From: CAIWHR01 sp963813415
GTDB lineage: Bacteria > Pseudomonadota > Gammaproteobacteria > Burkholderiales > Casimicrobiaceae
DNA length: 64,000 nucleotides
Reading direction: 5' to 3'
NCBI GenBank assembly: GCA_963813415.1
Contig: CAWEYW010000015.1
Coordinates: 62,001-126,000 of the forward strand
Shown: positions 42,530 through 50,867 of the stretch, piece by piece
Layout: every line of letters starts with the position of its first letter
How positions within the stretch are numbered: position 1 is the stretch's first letter
The notes under the pieces: model-generated
What the model was told of the DNA's origin: nothing
The model's database searches: none
Seen by the model: the letters and a program-made list of their open reading frames with translations, nothing else
Position numbers and translations under genes: made by a program

Positions 42530-43393
42530 ATGAGCGCAGCACCGACGGGCGTCAAGCCCTATTACTTCGTTCCGCAGCCGTCGCACTGGCCGATCACCGG
42601 CTCGGTCGCGCTGCTGCTGATGGCCCTCGGGGCGGCGTTCTGGATGAATCATCTGGACGCGGGCCCGTGGCTGCTGGCCGCCGGGCTGGCGGTGCTGGTG
42701 TTCATGATGTTCGGCTGGTTCGGCACCGTGATCGGCGAGTCCGAGCACCGGCTGTACAACAAGAAGGTGGACACCTCGTTCCGCTGGAGCATGAGCTGGT
42801 TCATCTTCTCCGAGGTGATGTTCTTCGGAGCGTTCTTCGGGGCGCTGTTCTACATTCGCGCGCTGTCGGTGCCGGATCTGGGAGGCCTGCTGTCCAACCA
42901 GTTCATCTGGCCCGATTTCGTCGCCGGCTGGCCGAGCACCGGCCCATACCTGCGGCAGCAATTCACGCCCATGGAGGCGTGGGGCATCCCGGCGCTGAAT
43001 ACGCTCATCCTGCTCACCTCGGGCGTCACGCTCACCATCGCGCATCACGCGCTCAAGGTCGGCAACCGCACGGGCCTCAAGCTGTGGCTGTTCATCACGA
43101 TCGCGCTGGGCTTCACGTTCCTGGGATTCCAGGCCTACGAGTATCACCATGCATGGACCGAGGCGAACCTGCGCCTCTCGACCGGCGTGTATGGCTCCAC
43201 GTTCTACATGCTGACGGGATTCCACGGCTTCCACGTCACGATCGGCGCCATCATGCTTTCGGTGATGCTGGGGCGGGCCATCCGTGGTCACTTCGATGCC
43301 GAGCATCACTTCGGCTTCGAGGCGGCGGCGTGGTACTGGCACTTCGTGGACGTCGTCTGGCTGCTGCTATTCGTGCTGGTCTACTGGCTCTGA
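42530..43393 (+). CDS. coxC: Cytochrome c oxidase subunit III
   Basis: Seven-helix membrane subunit stabilising subunit I and its proton uptake. The 287-residue protein shows GVKPYYFVPQPSHWPITGSVALL, RWSMSWFIFSEVMFFGAFFGALFY, FLGFQAYEYHHAW and STFYMLTGFHGFHVTIGAIML, all normal for CoxC. The start ATG has AGGAGT upstream. A strong hairpin terminator follows. Confidence 0.97.
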   Translation: MSAAPTGVKPYYFVPQPSHWPITGSVALLLMALGAAFWMNHLDAGPWLLAAGLAVLVFMMFGWFGTVIGESEHRLYNKKVDTSFRWSMSWFIFSEVMFFGAFFGALFYIRALSVPDLGGLLSNQFIWPDFVAGWPSTGPYLRQQFTPMEAWGIPALNTLILLTSGVTLTIAHHALKVGNRTGLKLWLFITIALGFTFLGFQAYEYHHAWTEANLRLSTGVYGSTFYMLTGFHGFHVTIGAIMLSVMLGRAIRGHFDAEHHFGFEAAAWYWHFVDVVWLLLFVLVYWL

Positions 43394-43419
43394 CGCGGGG
43401 CGACCGGACGAACCAGGCG

Positions 43420-43449
43420 AAAAGCCGCACGGTGCGCCGTGCGGCTTTT
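43420..43449. terminator. Bidirectional rho-independent terminator after coxC
   Basis: A perfect 13-bp stem (AAAAGCCGCACGG with CCGTGCGGCTTTT) around a 4-base loop. T-tails on both strands let it end both the coxC transcript and the facing DUF2909 transcript. Confidence 0.92.
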
Positions 43450-43483
43450 GCTTTGGCGGCAGGCGATGCCGCTGGCGAGGAAT

Positions 43484-43684
43484 CTACCGCAGGCCGTGGG
43501 GTCCGATCCAGCCGAGGCGGTAGGAAATCATCAGGAACGCAAAAAGGCCGACCGAGAGCGCGACTCGCAGCGCCAGCGCCTTGACGATGCGCGTGCCGGA
43601 ACCCTTGTCACGATAGAGAAACACCAGCGCCGAAAACAGGCTGACGATGATGGCGAGCAGGACGACGATGACCAGGATCTTCAC
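43484..43684 (-). CDS. DUF2909 family twin-transmembrane protein
   Basis: About 66 residues with two membrane helices (ILVIVVLLAIIVSLFSALVFLY and LALRVALSVGLFAFLMISYRLGWI) joined by a basic loop RDKGSGTRIVKA. This matches the DUF2909 pattern and place, opposite to coxC and beside the SURF1 gene in betaproteobacteria. GTG is proposed as start because it aligns with family N-termini; an ATG 17 codons upstream is possible. Role unknown, presumably in oxidase biogenesis. Confidence 0.78.
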   Translation of the reverse strand: MKILVIVVLLAIIVSLFSALVFLYRDKGSGTRIVKALALRVALSVGLFAFLMISYRLGWIGPHGLR

Positions 43685-43747
43685 GGCAGGCGGGGGCGAG
43701 GCGGCCGGCGGAATCGCGGCGCAGCAGTACGCCATCGTACGCCGATT

Positions 43748-44590
43748 GTGTCCGTCGCTCCTCCCTTGAGCGCGGCCGCGCCGGACGTTCCCCGCAGCGC
43801 GGCGTCGCCGCCGAACCCCAGCCGATCCTTGTCTGCACCCGTGGCCACCGCCTCGTTTCGCCGTTACGTGCCCTCGATCGCCGCCGTCCTGGTCACGGCG
43901 CTGTGCGTGACGGCAGGCAACTGGCAGCGCTCGCGCATGCACGAAAAGCAGTCCTTGCGGGCGCAACACGATGCCGCCATCGCTACCCCACCCCTGGCCG
44001 GCAGCGATCTGCCCCGTGGACCGACCGCCTGGGAAGCGCTGCGCTACCGGCCCGTGATCCTCGAGGGCGAATTCGACGCGCCGCATCAGATCCTCCTCGA
44101 CAACCGGGTGCAGGGAGGGCAGGTGGGCTATGAAGTGCTCACGCCGCTGCGCCTGTCCGACGGGCGCCTCGTGTTGATCGACCGCGGCTGGGTGTCCCAG
44201 GGACGCACGCGCGCCGAGGTGCCGGCCGTTGCCGTTCCTGCGGGTCCGGTGGTGGTGCAGGGACGCATCGACCTGCCGCCGAAGCGGTACTTCGAGATGG
44301 GCTCCGGCGCGCCCCGCGGCAACGTCTGGCAGCACCTCGACGTCGGGCGCCTCGAAAACGCGTGGGGCGTCACGCTGCTGCCGGTGGCGGTCGATCAGAT
44401 CGCGCCCGTTGGCCCGTCGGATGCATTGCTGCGCGCATGGCCCGAGCCGGACTTCGGTATCGACACGCACCGTATCTACATGGTCCAGTGGTACGCCTTC
44501 GCCGCCCTGACCGTGATCTTCTGGGCGGTGGCGCACCGGCCACGGCGCTGGCGGCGCAACGTCCCCGTGCAGGAGGGCAGCGATGGCTGA
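43748..44590 (+). CDS. SURF1 family cytochrome oxidase assembly protein
   Basis: Inner-membrane protein helping heme a insertion into subunit I. Two membrane spans flank a periplasmic domain: RRYVPSIAAVLVTALCVTAGNWQ near the N-terminus and YMVQWYAFAALTVIFWAVAH at the C-terminus. Between them are LEGEFDAPHQILLDNRVQGGQVGYEVLTPL and VLIDRGWVSQG, the SURF1 hallmarks. The GTG start gives about 280 residues with a low-complexity Pro/Ala/Ser N-terminus. A GTG at 43841 gives 249 residues, closer to the family; codon use does not decide. Overlaps the next gene by 8 bases. Confidence 0.9.
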   Translation: MSVAPPLSAAAPDVPRSAASPPNPSRSLSAPVATASFRRYVPSIAAVLVTALCVTAGNWQRSRMHEKQSLRAQHDAAIATPPLAGSDLPRGPTAWEALRYRPVILEGEFDAPHQILLDNRVQGGQVGYEVLTPLRLSDGRLVLIDRGWVSQGRTRAEVPAVAVPAGPVVVQGRIDLPPKRYFEMGSGAPRGNVWQHLDVGRLENAWGVTLLPVAVDQIAPVGPSDALLRAWPEPDFGIDTHRIYMVQWYAFAALTVIFWAVAHRPRRWRRNVPVQEGSDG

Positions 44591-45158
44591 ACCCGGGCAA
44601 TCCACGCGCGGTGCCGGCAGCCGGTATACGTTGCTCCTCATCACCCTCGTGGCGCTGGCTCCGATCGTCGCTTCGACCGTCGTGTACCTCTACTTTCCGC
44701 GAAGCGCGCAGACCAACTACGGGCAGCTGCTCACGGTGGCGCCCGCGCCGGAAATCATCGGCACGCGCCCCAACGGGACACCTTTCAGGCTTTCCGCACT
44801 CCAAGGCAAGTGGGTGCTGGTCGCCGCAGCGCCGGGGGCCTGTGGCGAGGGTTGCCGGCGCGCGCTCTATGCGACCCGCCAGGCCCGGACGATCCAGGGA
44901 CGCGAGCAGGACCGGGTGGTGCGCGTGTGGCTGGTCACCGATGCGGGGCAGCCGCCCCCGGAAGTGCTGCAGGAGCATCCCGGGCTGGTCGTCGCGCGCA
45001 TCGCGTCCGGGGCGCTGGGCGGGTTTCCGGCCGGGGAGCGTGCGATCTACCTGATTGACCCGCACGGTAACCTGGTGCTGCAGTACCCCGAGAATCCGGA
45101 CATCAAGGGGCTTGCGAAGGACCTCGGCCGGTTGCTCCGGGCGTCGTCCATCGGATAG
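44583..45158 (+). CDS. SCO-like thioredoxin-fold membrane protein of the oxidase cluster
   Basis: About 191 residues: one membrane anchor (YTLLLITLVALAPIVASTVVYLYF) and a periplasmic thioredoxin-fold domain. It retains a CxxxC pair (CGEGC) in VLVAAAPGACGEGCRRALYATRQ and YLIDPHGNLVLQYP near the end. At the place where SCO proteins have the copper-ligand His (DHS before the LxDP strand) it has GER, so normal SCO copper binding is doubtful. Similar proteins commonly follow SURF1 in betaproteobacteria. A redox role in CuA or heme assembly is inferred from context only. Confidence 0.75.
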   Translation: MAEPGQSTRGAGSRYTLLLITLVALAPIVASTVVYLYFPRSAQTNYGQLLTVAPAPEIIGTRPNGTPFRLSALQGKWVLVAAAPGACGEGCRRALYATRQARTIQGREQDRVVRVWLVTDAGQPPPEVLQEHPGLVVARIASGALGGFPAGERAIYLIDPHGNLVLQYPENPDIKGLAKDLGRLLRASSIG

Positions 45159-45173
45159 GGGAGGATCGAATGC

Positions 45174-45179
45174 TAGAAT
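45174..45179 (+). promoter_or_regulatory. -10-like TAGAAT for cyoE
   Basis: TAGAAT in TGCTAGAATCCGCGG, about 60 bases before the heme O synthase ATG. It occupies the short gap where ctaA is found in many relatives. No convincing -35. Confidence 0.45.
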
Positions 45180-45240
45180 CCGCGGCTTCCCGCCTGCCGC
45201 CCGCGCTCCGCGGCGCCCTGCGCACCCGGAGATTCGCATC

Positions 45241-46122
45241 ATGACGACCCTCAGCCTTCGCGACGACCGCCTGCGCCAGTTTCTCGCGCTCACCAAGCCG
45301 CGCGTCGTGTCGCTGATCGTGTTCACCGCGATCATCGGGATGTTCCTGGCGTCGCCGGGGCTGCCGCCGGCCGGTGCCGTGCTCTTTGCCACGGTGGGCA
45401 TCGCGCTCGTGGCCGGTGCTGCAGCGGCGGTGAATTGTCTCGTCGAGCAGAAGATCGATGCGGTGATGGCCCGCACGCGCCGGCGTCCACTGCCACGCGG
45501 CGAGATCTCCTCGCTCGAGACGCTCGTCTTTGCCGGCATCGTCGGCGGGTCAGGCCTTCTCGTGCTGTACGAGTTGGTGAACCCGCTGACGATGTGGCTG
45601 ACGCTGCTGACGTTCGTCGGCTACGCGGTCATCTACACCGTGCTGCTGAAGCCCGCCACGCCGCAGAACATCGTGATCGGCGGCGCGTCGGGTGCGATGC
45701 CCCCGGTGCTTGGCTGGGCGGCGGTGACCGGCACCGTGTCACCCGAGGCGCTGCTGCTCTTCCTGATCATCTTCGCATGGACGCCCCCGCATTTCTGGTC
45801 GCTCGCCCTGTACCGGGCGAACGACTACGCGCGTGCGGGCCTCCCGATGCTGCCGATCACCCATGGCCCGCAGTACACGCGCCTCATGATCGTGCTGTAC
45901 ACGTTCATCCTGGTCGGCGTGACGCTCCTGCCGTTTGCGATCGGCATGAGCGGCTTCCTCTACCTGGCGGGCGCGCTGGTCCTCGGCGGGATGTTCCTGA
46001 GCCGCGCCTTCGGGCTGTACCACCGCTACAGCGATGCGCTCGCGCGCTCGACCTTCAAGTTTTCCATTGCCTATCTCGCGGCGCTGTTTTCGGTGCTGCT
46101 CATCGATCACTATTGGCGATGA
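45241..46122 (+). CDS. ctaB: Protoheme IX farnesyltransferase (heme O synthase)
   Basis: UbiA-family integral membrane prenyltransferase converting heme B to heme O. About 293 residues with around eight membrane spans. The farnesyl-diphosphate/Mg motif is in NCLVEQKIDAVMARTRRRPLP and the second polar loop in WTPPHFWSLALYRANDYARAGLPMLPITHG, both diagnostic. Also named cyoE. Heme A synthase, which normally follows the pathway, is absent here. Confidence 0.96.
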   Translation: MTTLSLRDDRLRQFLALTKPRVVSLIVFTAIIGMFLASPGLPPAGAVLFATVGIALVAGAAAAVNCLVEQKIDAVMARTRRRPLPRGEISSLETLVFAGIVGGSGLLVLYELVNPLTMWLTLLTFVGYAVIYTVLLKPATPQNIVIGGASGAMPPVLGWAAVTGTVSPEALLLFLIIFAWTPPHFWSLALYRANDYARAGLPMLPITHGPQYTRLMIVLYTFILVGVTLLPFAIGMSGFLYLAGALVLGGMFLSRAFGLYHRYSDALARSTFKFSIAYLAALFSVLLIDHYWR

Positions 46123-46195
46123 CACGGGACAAGGCGGCGGCGCTGTCCGCTCGCTGCCAGCATTGCGGGTCGTCGCGCCGATTCGGCCGCTCGCG

Positions 46196-46810
46196 TTGAA
46201 CACGCGCCGTTCCTCGCCGGGCTGGTGGCGCAGCGGACTCGCCGCGCTCGCCTGCGCCTTGCTGATCGCTGCCCTCGCGGGTTGCGACCGCGTCCCGAAA
46301 TTCATGGCTGCCGATGTCACCGGCTCGTCGTTCGGCCGTGATTTCGCGCTGACCGATCACCACGGCACGCCGCGCACGTTGGCGGATTTTCGCGGCAAGG
46401 TCGTGGTGCTCTTCTTCGGCTATACGCATTGCCCCGACGTCTGTCCGACCACGCTGGCCGAGCTGGCCGAGACGATGAAGCAGCTCGGGCCCGAGGCGCA
46501 GCGGGTGCAGGTGCTCTTCGCGACGGTCGATCCCGAGCGTGACACGCCGGAGTTGCTCGCCCAGTACGTGCCCGCCTTCAACCCGACCTTCCTCGGGCTG
46601 CGCGGCGACGCCGAAGCCACGGCGCGCGTCACCCGCGAGTTCAAGGTATTGGTCGAGAAGCGCGCGGGCACGTCGCCGGGGAACTACTCGGTGGACCATT
46701 CCGCAGGCACGTTCCTGTTCGATCCGCAGGGCCGCCTGCGCGTGTACGTCAGCTACGGTCAGGGGCCGGAGGTGTTCGCGCACGACATCCGCGCGCTGCT
46801 CGAGGGCTGA
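46196..46810 (+). CDS. SCO1/SenC copper chaperone lipoprotein
   Basis: Periplasmic thioredoxin-fold copper protein delivering copper to the CuA site. About 204 residues from a TTG start that opens a lipoprotein signal (LAALACALLIAALAGCDRV, lipobox LAGC). Copper ligands are CPDVC in GYTHCPDVCPTTLAEL and His in YSVDHSAGTFLFDPQG. Upstream ATGs in the frame lie inside cyoE and lack a signal peptide. Completes the oxidase assembly set. The next gene begins 11 bases later. Confidence 0.9.
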   Translation: MNTRRSSPGWWRSGLAALACALLIAALAGCDRVPKFMAADVTGSSFGRDFALTDHHGTPRTLADFRGKVVVLFFGYTHCPDVCPTTLAELAETMKQLGPEAQRVQVLFATVDPERDTPELLAQYVPAFNPTFLGLRGDAEATARVTREFKVLVEKRAGTSPGNYSVDHSAGTFLFDPQGRLRVYVSYGQGPEVFAHDIRALLEG

Positions 46811-46821
46811 CGGTACGCGCC

Positions 46822-49155
46822 ATGGCCGTCGTTCCGATTGCCGCGGCTTTCCAGGAAGCCTTCGCACACGAGGCCGCCGGCCGGGAGCGTGAGGCGATCG
46901 CGGTCTACCGCAGCATCCTCGCCGCCGTGCCGAATCATCCGGGGGCCTTGCTGCGCCTTGCCGAAATCGAGATCCGCCACGGCGAAGTCGAGCGCGCGCG
47001 CGCCGGCCTGCAGCTCGCGTTGGCAACGGCCACCAAAATGCGCCTACCCGTGGCGGATGTCCTGACCGCGATCGGGCGGCTCGATCATGCCGAGGGTCGC
47101 GACGGCGATGCGCGTGCCCGCTTCGAAGCCGCCCTCGCCGAAACGCCCATGCATGCCGGTGCGATGCTGGAGCTCGGCGCCATCGCGCATGCAGCGGGTG
47201 ATCTTGCCACCGCCGAACAGCGCTTCGCCGCGGTGGCGCACCGCAATCCCGACCTCGGCATCGCCTGGCTGCAGCTCGCCCTCACGCACGAGCAGCAGGG
47301 CCGGATCGCTGCGGCGCGCGAGGCGGCGGCGACCGCCATCACCGCACGGCAGACCACCCCGGCGGCCTGGGAAAATGCCGCCCGTCTCGCCTGGCGCATG
47401 CACGACTACCTAGCTGCCGACGGTCTCTGTCGCGACGGGCTCGCACGCTATCCGCGCCACCCCGGCCTCATGCATCAGCACGGCATCGTGCTCAAATCCA
47501 CTGGCCGGCGGGTCGCCGCGTGCCAGGTGCTCGAGGAGGCGATCACCCTGGCCCCCGACGATCCGGGCCTGCGGCTGTCGCTCGGCGCCACGTATCTTGA
47601 TGCCGGCCGACCGGCGGACGCGCGCAGAGAGCTCGAACGTGCGATCGCGCTCGGCGCCGCGGGCGGGGAAGTGTGGGACAACCTCGGCATGGCGCGCCGC
47701 GCGCTCGGCGATGACGATGGCGCGATCGCCGCGTTCGAGCAGGCGGTCGCCGCGGCGCCGCGCCTCACCCCGGCGCTCGCGAACCTGCTCAATGCGCGGC
47801 AGCAAAGCTGTGCCTGGGACGGCATCGAGGCGCTGGAAGAGCGGCTGATCGCGGGTATCGACGATCCCGCGAGCGATCCGCGCCTGCCACCGTTCATCGC
47901 GCTGGCAATGCCGACGACCTCCGCGCAGCAGCTCGCCAACGCGCGCCGCGTCGCCCGCACGATGCTGCCCCCGGTCGCCCCGCCGCCGCCCGTGCACCCC
48001 CGCGGCGCCCGCCTGCGCGTCGGCTATCTCTCCAGCGATTTCCGCGAGCATCCCACCGGCCGGCTGATGGCGGGCCTCTTCGAAGCGCACGACCGCGAGC
48101 GCTTCGAGATCTTTGCCTACAGCTACGGCAAGGACGACGCGAGCGCGCTGCGCGCGCGCATCCGCGCGGCATTCGACCGGTGGCGCGACGTCGACGATGT
48201 TGCGGACATCGCGGTCGCGCAGATGATCCGCGACGACCGGATCGATCTGCTCATCGATCGCAAGGGCCTGACGCGCGGCACCCGGTTGGCGATCCTCGCC
48301 GAGCGGCCGGCCCCCGTGCAGGTGCACTACATGAGCTTTCCGGGCACCATGGGTTACGACGCCATCGACGGCATCATCGCCGACGCGGACGTCATCCCGC
48401 CGGGGGAGGAGGTCTTCTTTCACGAGCGCGTCTGGCGGCTGCCGCGCTGCTATTTCGTGAATGATTCCAAGCGCGCGGTGCCGCCCGTCGATGGCCGCGC
48501 CGCGCACGGCCTGCGCGACGATGCGCTGGTGCTCGCCTGCTTCAACCAGCCGTACAAGATCACCCGCACGTTCTTCGCCATGTGGATGGAGGCGCTGGCC
48601 GCAGCGCCCTCGGCCGTGCTGTGGTTGCTCACGCCGGGCGAAGGCGAGCGGCGCAACCTGCGACGCGAGGCGGCGCGCTGCAACATCGACCCGCAGCGGC
48701 TGGTGTTCGCGCCACTGCTGCCGCAGGCCGCGCACATGGCCCGTGTCGGCTGCGCCGATCTCACCCTCGATACGCTGCCTGTCGGCCAGCACGCGACCGC
48801 GTGCGATGCCCTGTGGGCGGGGGTTCCGGTGCTGACCTGCCGCGGCACCACGTTCGTCGGCCGCGTCGGCGCCAGCATCATGCGCGCCGTCGAGCTGCCG
48901 GAGCTCATCACCGAGTCGCCTGCGGAGTATCGGACCCGCCTGCTGGAGCTCGTGCGCACGCCGGCGCCGCTCGCACGGTATCGCGAGCATCTCGTCACCC
49001 AGCGCCACCGCCTGCCGCTGTTCGACACCGCGGCCTTCACCCGTGACTGGGAGGCGCTGCTGCAGGAAATCTACGACGGGACGGTCGCCGCGCGCCAGCG
49101 CGACGCCACGCGCGCGGGAACCGGCCCGACCGGCGTCAGTGGCCGCGCTGGATGA
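46822..49155 (+). CDS. TPR protein with GT41 O-GlcNAc-transferase-like domain (copy 1)
   Basis: 777 residues. About eleven TPR-like repeats fill residues ~5-350, followed by a GT41 glycosyltransferase region. The N-catalytic part has RVGYLSSDFREHPTGRLMAGLF, keeping the His that aligns with H498 of human OGT. The C-catalytic part has LACFNQPYKITRTFFAMWMEAL (the UDP-contacting Lys) and LDTLPVGQHATACDALWAGVPVLT. The usual DxxGxT loop reads IDRKGLTRGTR, an altered form. Such enzymes glycosylate protein Ser/Thr (or Asn) in the cytosol. It follows the SCO gene by 11 bases but is unlikely to be functionally linked to it. Convergent overlap with gloA. Confidence 0.87.
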   Translation: MAVVPIAAAFQEAFAHEAAGREREAIAVYRSILAAVPNHPGALLRLAEIEIRHGEVERARAGLQLALATATKMRLPVADVLTAIGRLDHAEGRDGDARARFEAALAETPMHAGAMLELGAIAHAAGDLATAEQRFAAVAHRNPDLGIAWLQLALTHEQQGRIAAAREAAATAITARQTTPAAWENAARLAWRMHDYLAADGLCRDGLARYPRHPGLMHQHGIVLKSTGRRVAACQVLEEAITLAPDDPGLRLSLGATYLDAGRPADARRELERAIALGAAGGEVWDNLGMARRALGDDDGAIAAFEQAVAAAPRLTPALANLLNARQQSCAWDGIEALEERLIAGIDDPASDPRLPPFIALAMPTTSAQQLANARRVARTMLPPVAPPPPVHPRGARLRVGYLSSDFREHPTGRLMAGLFEAHDRERFEIFAYSYGKDDASALRARIRAAFDRWRDVDDVADIAVAQMIRDDRIDLLIDRKGLTRGTRLAILAERPAPVQVHYMSFPGTMGYDAIDGIIADADVIPPGEEVFFHERVWRLPRCYFVNDSKRAVPPVDGRAAHGLRDDALVLACFNQPYKITRTFFAMWMEALAAAPSAVLWLLTPGEGERRNLRREAARCNIDPQRLVFAPLLPQAAHMARVGCADLTLDTLPVGQHATACDALWAGVPVLTCRGTTFVGRVGASIMRAVELPELITESPAEYRTRLLELVRTPAPLARYREHLVTQRHRLPLFDTAAFTRDWEALLQEIYDGTVAARQRDATRAGTGPTGVSGRAG

Positions 49156-49522
49156 GCTCGATCTTGTAGCCGTCCGGGTCCTGCACGAACGCGATGACCG
49201 TGCTCCCGCCTTTCACCGGACCTGCTTCGCGCGTGACGGTGCCGCCCTTGGCGCGAACGGCCGCACACGTCGCCGCGGCGTCGTCCACCTCGACGGCGAT
49301 GTGGCCAAAGCCGCTGCCGACGTCATAGCGATCGACGCCGTAGTTGTACGTGAGCTCCAGGACGGCGCCGCGCGTCTCGTCGTCGTAGCCGACGAAGGCG
49401 AGGGTGTACTTCTGCTCGGGGCGGTCGGTGGTCCGCAAGAGGCGCATGCCCATCACTTCGGTGTAGAAGCGCGTGGCACGGCCGAGGTCGCCGACGCGCA
49501 GCATGGTGTGCAGGATTCGCAT
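49136..49522 (-). CDS. gloA: Lactoylglutathione lyase (glyoxalase I)
   Basis: Metal-dependent isomerase that turns the methylglyoxal-glutathione adduct into S-lactoylglutathione. The 128-residue protein has the glyoxalase fold with metal ligands His5 (RILHTMLRVGDL), Glu in GAVLELTYN, His in GFGHIAVEVDD and Glu in YKIELIQRGH. Its last 20 bases overlap the facing TPR-GT41 gene. Upstream lies the heptad-repeat locus. Confidence 0.96.
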   Translation of the reverse strand: MRILHTMLRVGDLGRATRFYTEVMGMRLLRTTDRPEQKYTLAFVGYDDETRGAVLELTYNYGVDRYDVGSGFGHIAVEVDDAAATCAAVRAKGGTVTREAGPVKGGSTVIAFVQDPDGYKIELIQRGH

Positions 49523-49525
49523 GTC

Positions 49526-49644
49526 AGGTATCAGGTAACAGGTATCAGGTAACAGGTAACAGGTAACAGGGATCAGGGACCAGGGACCAGGGATCAGGGA
49601 TCAGGGATCAGGGATCAGGGATCAGGGATCAGGGATCAGGGATC
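49526..49644. repeat. Heptad tandem repeat, 17 units (AGGTAAC/AGGGATC type)
   Basis: Seventeen consecutive 7-base units without interruption: six of AGGTATC/AGGTAAC type, then AGGGATC, two AGGGACC, and eight identical AGGGATC. It starts three bases beyond the gloA start codon (on the upstream side). The gradual change along the array suggests growth by slippage from its right end. Confidence 0.9.
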
Positions 49645-49682
49645 AGGAGCAGTCGCGTGGTGAAGCACTCGGTGTTGCGTAT

Positions 49683-49724
49683 CTGATCCCTGACCTCTGA
49701 CCTCTGACCTCTGACCTCTGACCT
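49683..49724. repeat. Heptad tandem repeat in opposite orientation (CTGACCT x5)
   Basis: CTGATCC followed by five CTGACCT units. Read on the other strand these are GGATCAG/AGGTCAG, i.e. close to the unit of the neighbouring array, so the two arrays face each other across about 38 bases. The palindrome TCTGATCAGA (49731-49740) lies next to them over the rubredoxin stop codon. Confidence 0.85.
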
Positions 49725-49735
49725 CTGTTTTCTGA

Positions 49736-49900
49736 TCAGAATTCGACCATCTCGAAATCTTCCTTGCGCGCGCCGCATTCGGGGCACGTCCAGTTCGGCG
49801 GCACGTCCTCCCACCGCGTACCGGGAGCGATGCCTTCTTCGGGAGCGCCCAGCGCCTCATCGTAGATCCAGCCACAGATCAGGCACATGTATTTTTTCAT
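49736..49900 (-). CDS. Rubredoxin
   Basis: 54-residue electron carrier with one iron bound by four cysteines: CLICGWIYDEALG near the N-terminus and CPECGARKEDFEMVEF at the C-terminus, with the usual GIAPGTRWEDVPPNW between. Its electron partner is not evident from neighbours. Divergent from thiD, with overlapping -10 elements in the shared promoter region; rubredoxin-thiD neighbourhoods are common in betaproteobacteria. Confidence 0.96.
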   Translation of the reverse strand: MKKYMCLICGWIYDEALGAPEEGIAPGTRWEDVPPNWTCPECGARKEDFEMVEF

Positions 49901-49919
49901 CGAGGCATACGCGTTGGAG

Positions 49920-49934
49920 TAAAATCCAATTCTA
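49920..49934. promoter_or_regulatory. Back-to-back -10 boxes of thiD and rubredoxin
   Basis: Plus-strand TAAAAT (49920-49925, toward thiD) and minus-strand TAGAAT (49934 down to 49929, toward rubredoxin) lie three bases apart. Polymerase bound for one direction would block the other. The leaders would be about 60 bases (thiD) and about 22 bases (rubredoxin). Confidence 0.45.
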
Positions 49935-49991
49935 TCAAGCCCCTCCTGTGCGCCGCACCGAGCACGCGCCGCACGCTCCATTTTTCTCCCC

Positions 49992-50867
49992 ATGCGCGAC
50001 ACCGATCCGGACTTTCCGCCTATCGTCCTCACCTTCGCGGCATCCGACCCTTCGGGCGGCGCCGGGCTGCAGGCCGACATCCTCACGCTGTCGAGCATGG
50101 GGTGTCATCCGCTGTCGGTGCTGACGGCGTACACGGTGCAGGACACCGCGGGTGTGGAGGGCGTGCAGGCGCTGGAGTCGGAGTGGGTTGCCGATCAGGC
50201 GCGCTGCCTGCTCGAGGACATGCCTGTCGACGCCTTCAAGATCGGCGTGCTTGGCAGCGTCGAGAATATCGCTGCCATCGCGGAGATCCTGTCGGATTAT
50301 CCGGACGTGCCGCTGATCCTCGATCCCGTGCTCGCCTCGGGGCGCGGCGACGAGCTTGCCAACGACGAGATGACCCATGCGTTGCGCGAGCTCCTGCTGC
50401 CCCAGACCACCGTGCTGACGCCCAACAGTCTCGAGGCGCGCCGCCTCGCCGAAGCCGACGACGAGGAAGAAGTGAGCCTCGCGGTGTGCGCCGAGCGCCT
50501 GCTCGCCATGGGTGCGGAGTTCGTGTTGATCACCGGCACGCACGAGGCCACCCCGGAAGTCGTGAATACGCTGTACGGCCGCAGTGGCGTCGTGCGCACG
50601 GACACGTGGCCGCGCCTGCCCGGAAGCTTCCACGGCTCGGGCTGCACGCTCGCCTCCGCGATCGCGGCGATGCTGGCCAATGGCCTCGATGTTCCGGAGG
50701 CCGTGCGCGAGGCGCAGGATTACACGTGGCACACCCTGAAGAAGGCCTATCGGCCCGGCATGGGCCAGCTGCTCCCCGACCGACTGTTCTGGGCCCGCGA
50801 GGGTGCCGATGCGCCGGGTGAGCAAGGCGAGGCGGTGCGCAGTCCCGATGCTCGCAGCAACCACTGA
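49992..50867 (+). CDS. thiD: Hydroxymethylpyrimidine/phosphomethylpyrimidine kinase
   Basis: Phosphorylates HMP and HMP-P to HMP-PP for thiamine synthesis. The 291-residue ribokinase-like protein has LTFAASDPSGGAGLQADI at the N-terminus, VQDTAGVEG, DPVLASGRGDELAND, LTPNSLEARRLA and the anion-hole/catalytic loop PGSFHGSGCTLASAIAA. First gene of thiD-thiE-hemL. I see no TPP riboswitch; the leader is too short. Confidence 0.95.
   Translation: MRDTDPDFPPIVLTFAASDPSGGAGLQADILTLSSMGCHPLSVLTAYTVQDTAGVEGVQALESEWVADQARCLLEDMPVDAFKIGVLGSVENIAAIAEILSDYPDVPLILDPVLASGRGDELANDEMTHALRELLLPQTTVLTPNSLEARRLAEADDEEEVSLAVCAERLLAMGAEFVLITGTHEATPEVVNTLYGRSGVVRTDTWPRLPGSFHGSGCTLASAIAAMLANGLDVPEAVREAQDYTWHTLKKAYRPGMGQLLPDRLFWAREGADAPGEQGEAVRSPDARSNH

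Noticed and set aside
49526..49644. Repeat array considered as CRISPR
   Set aside because: Units are 7 bp, directly abutting, with no spacers and no cas genes nearby.
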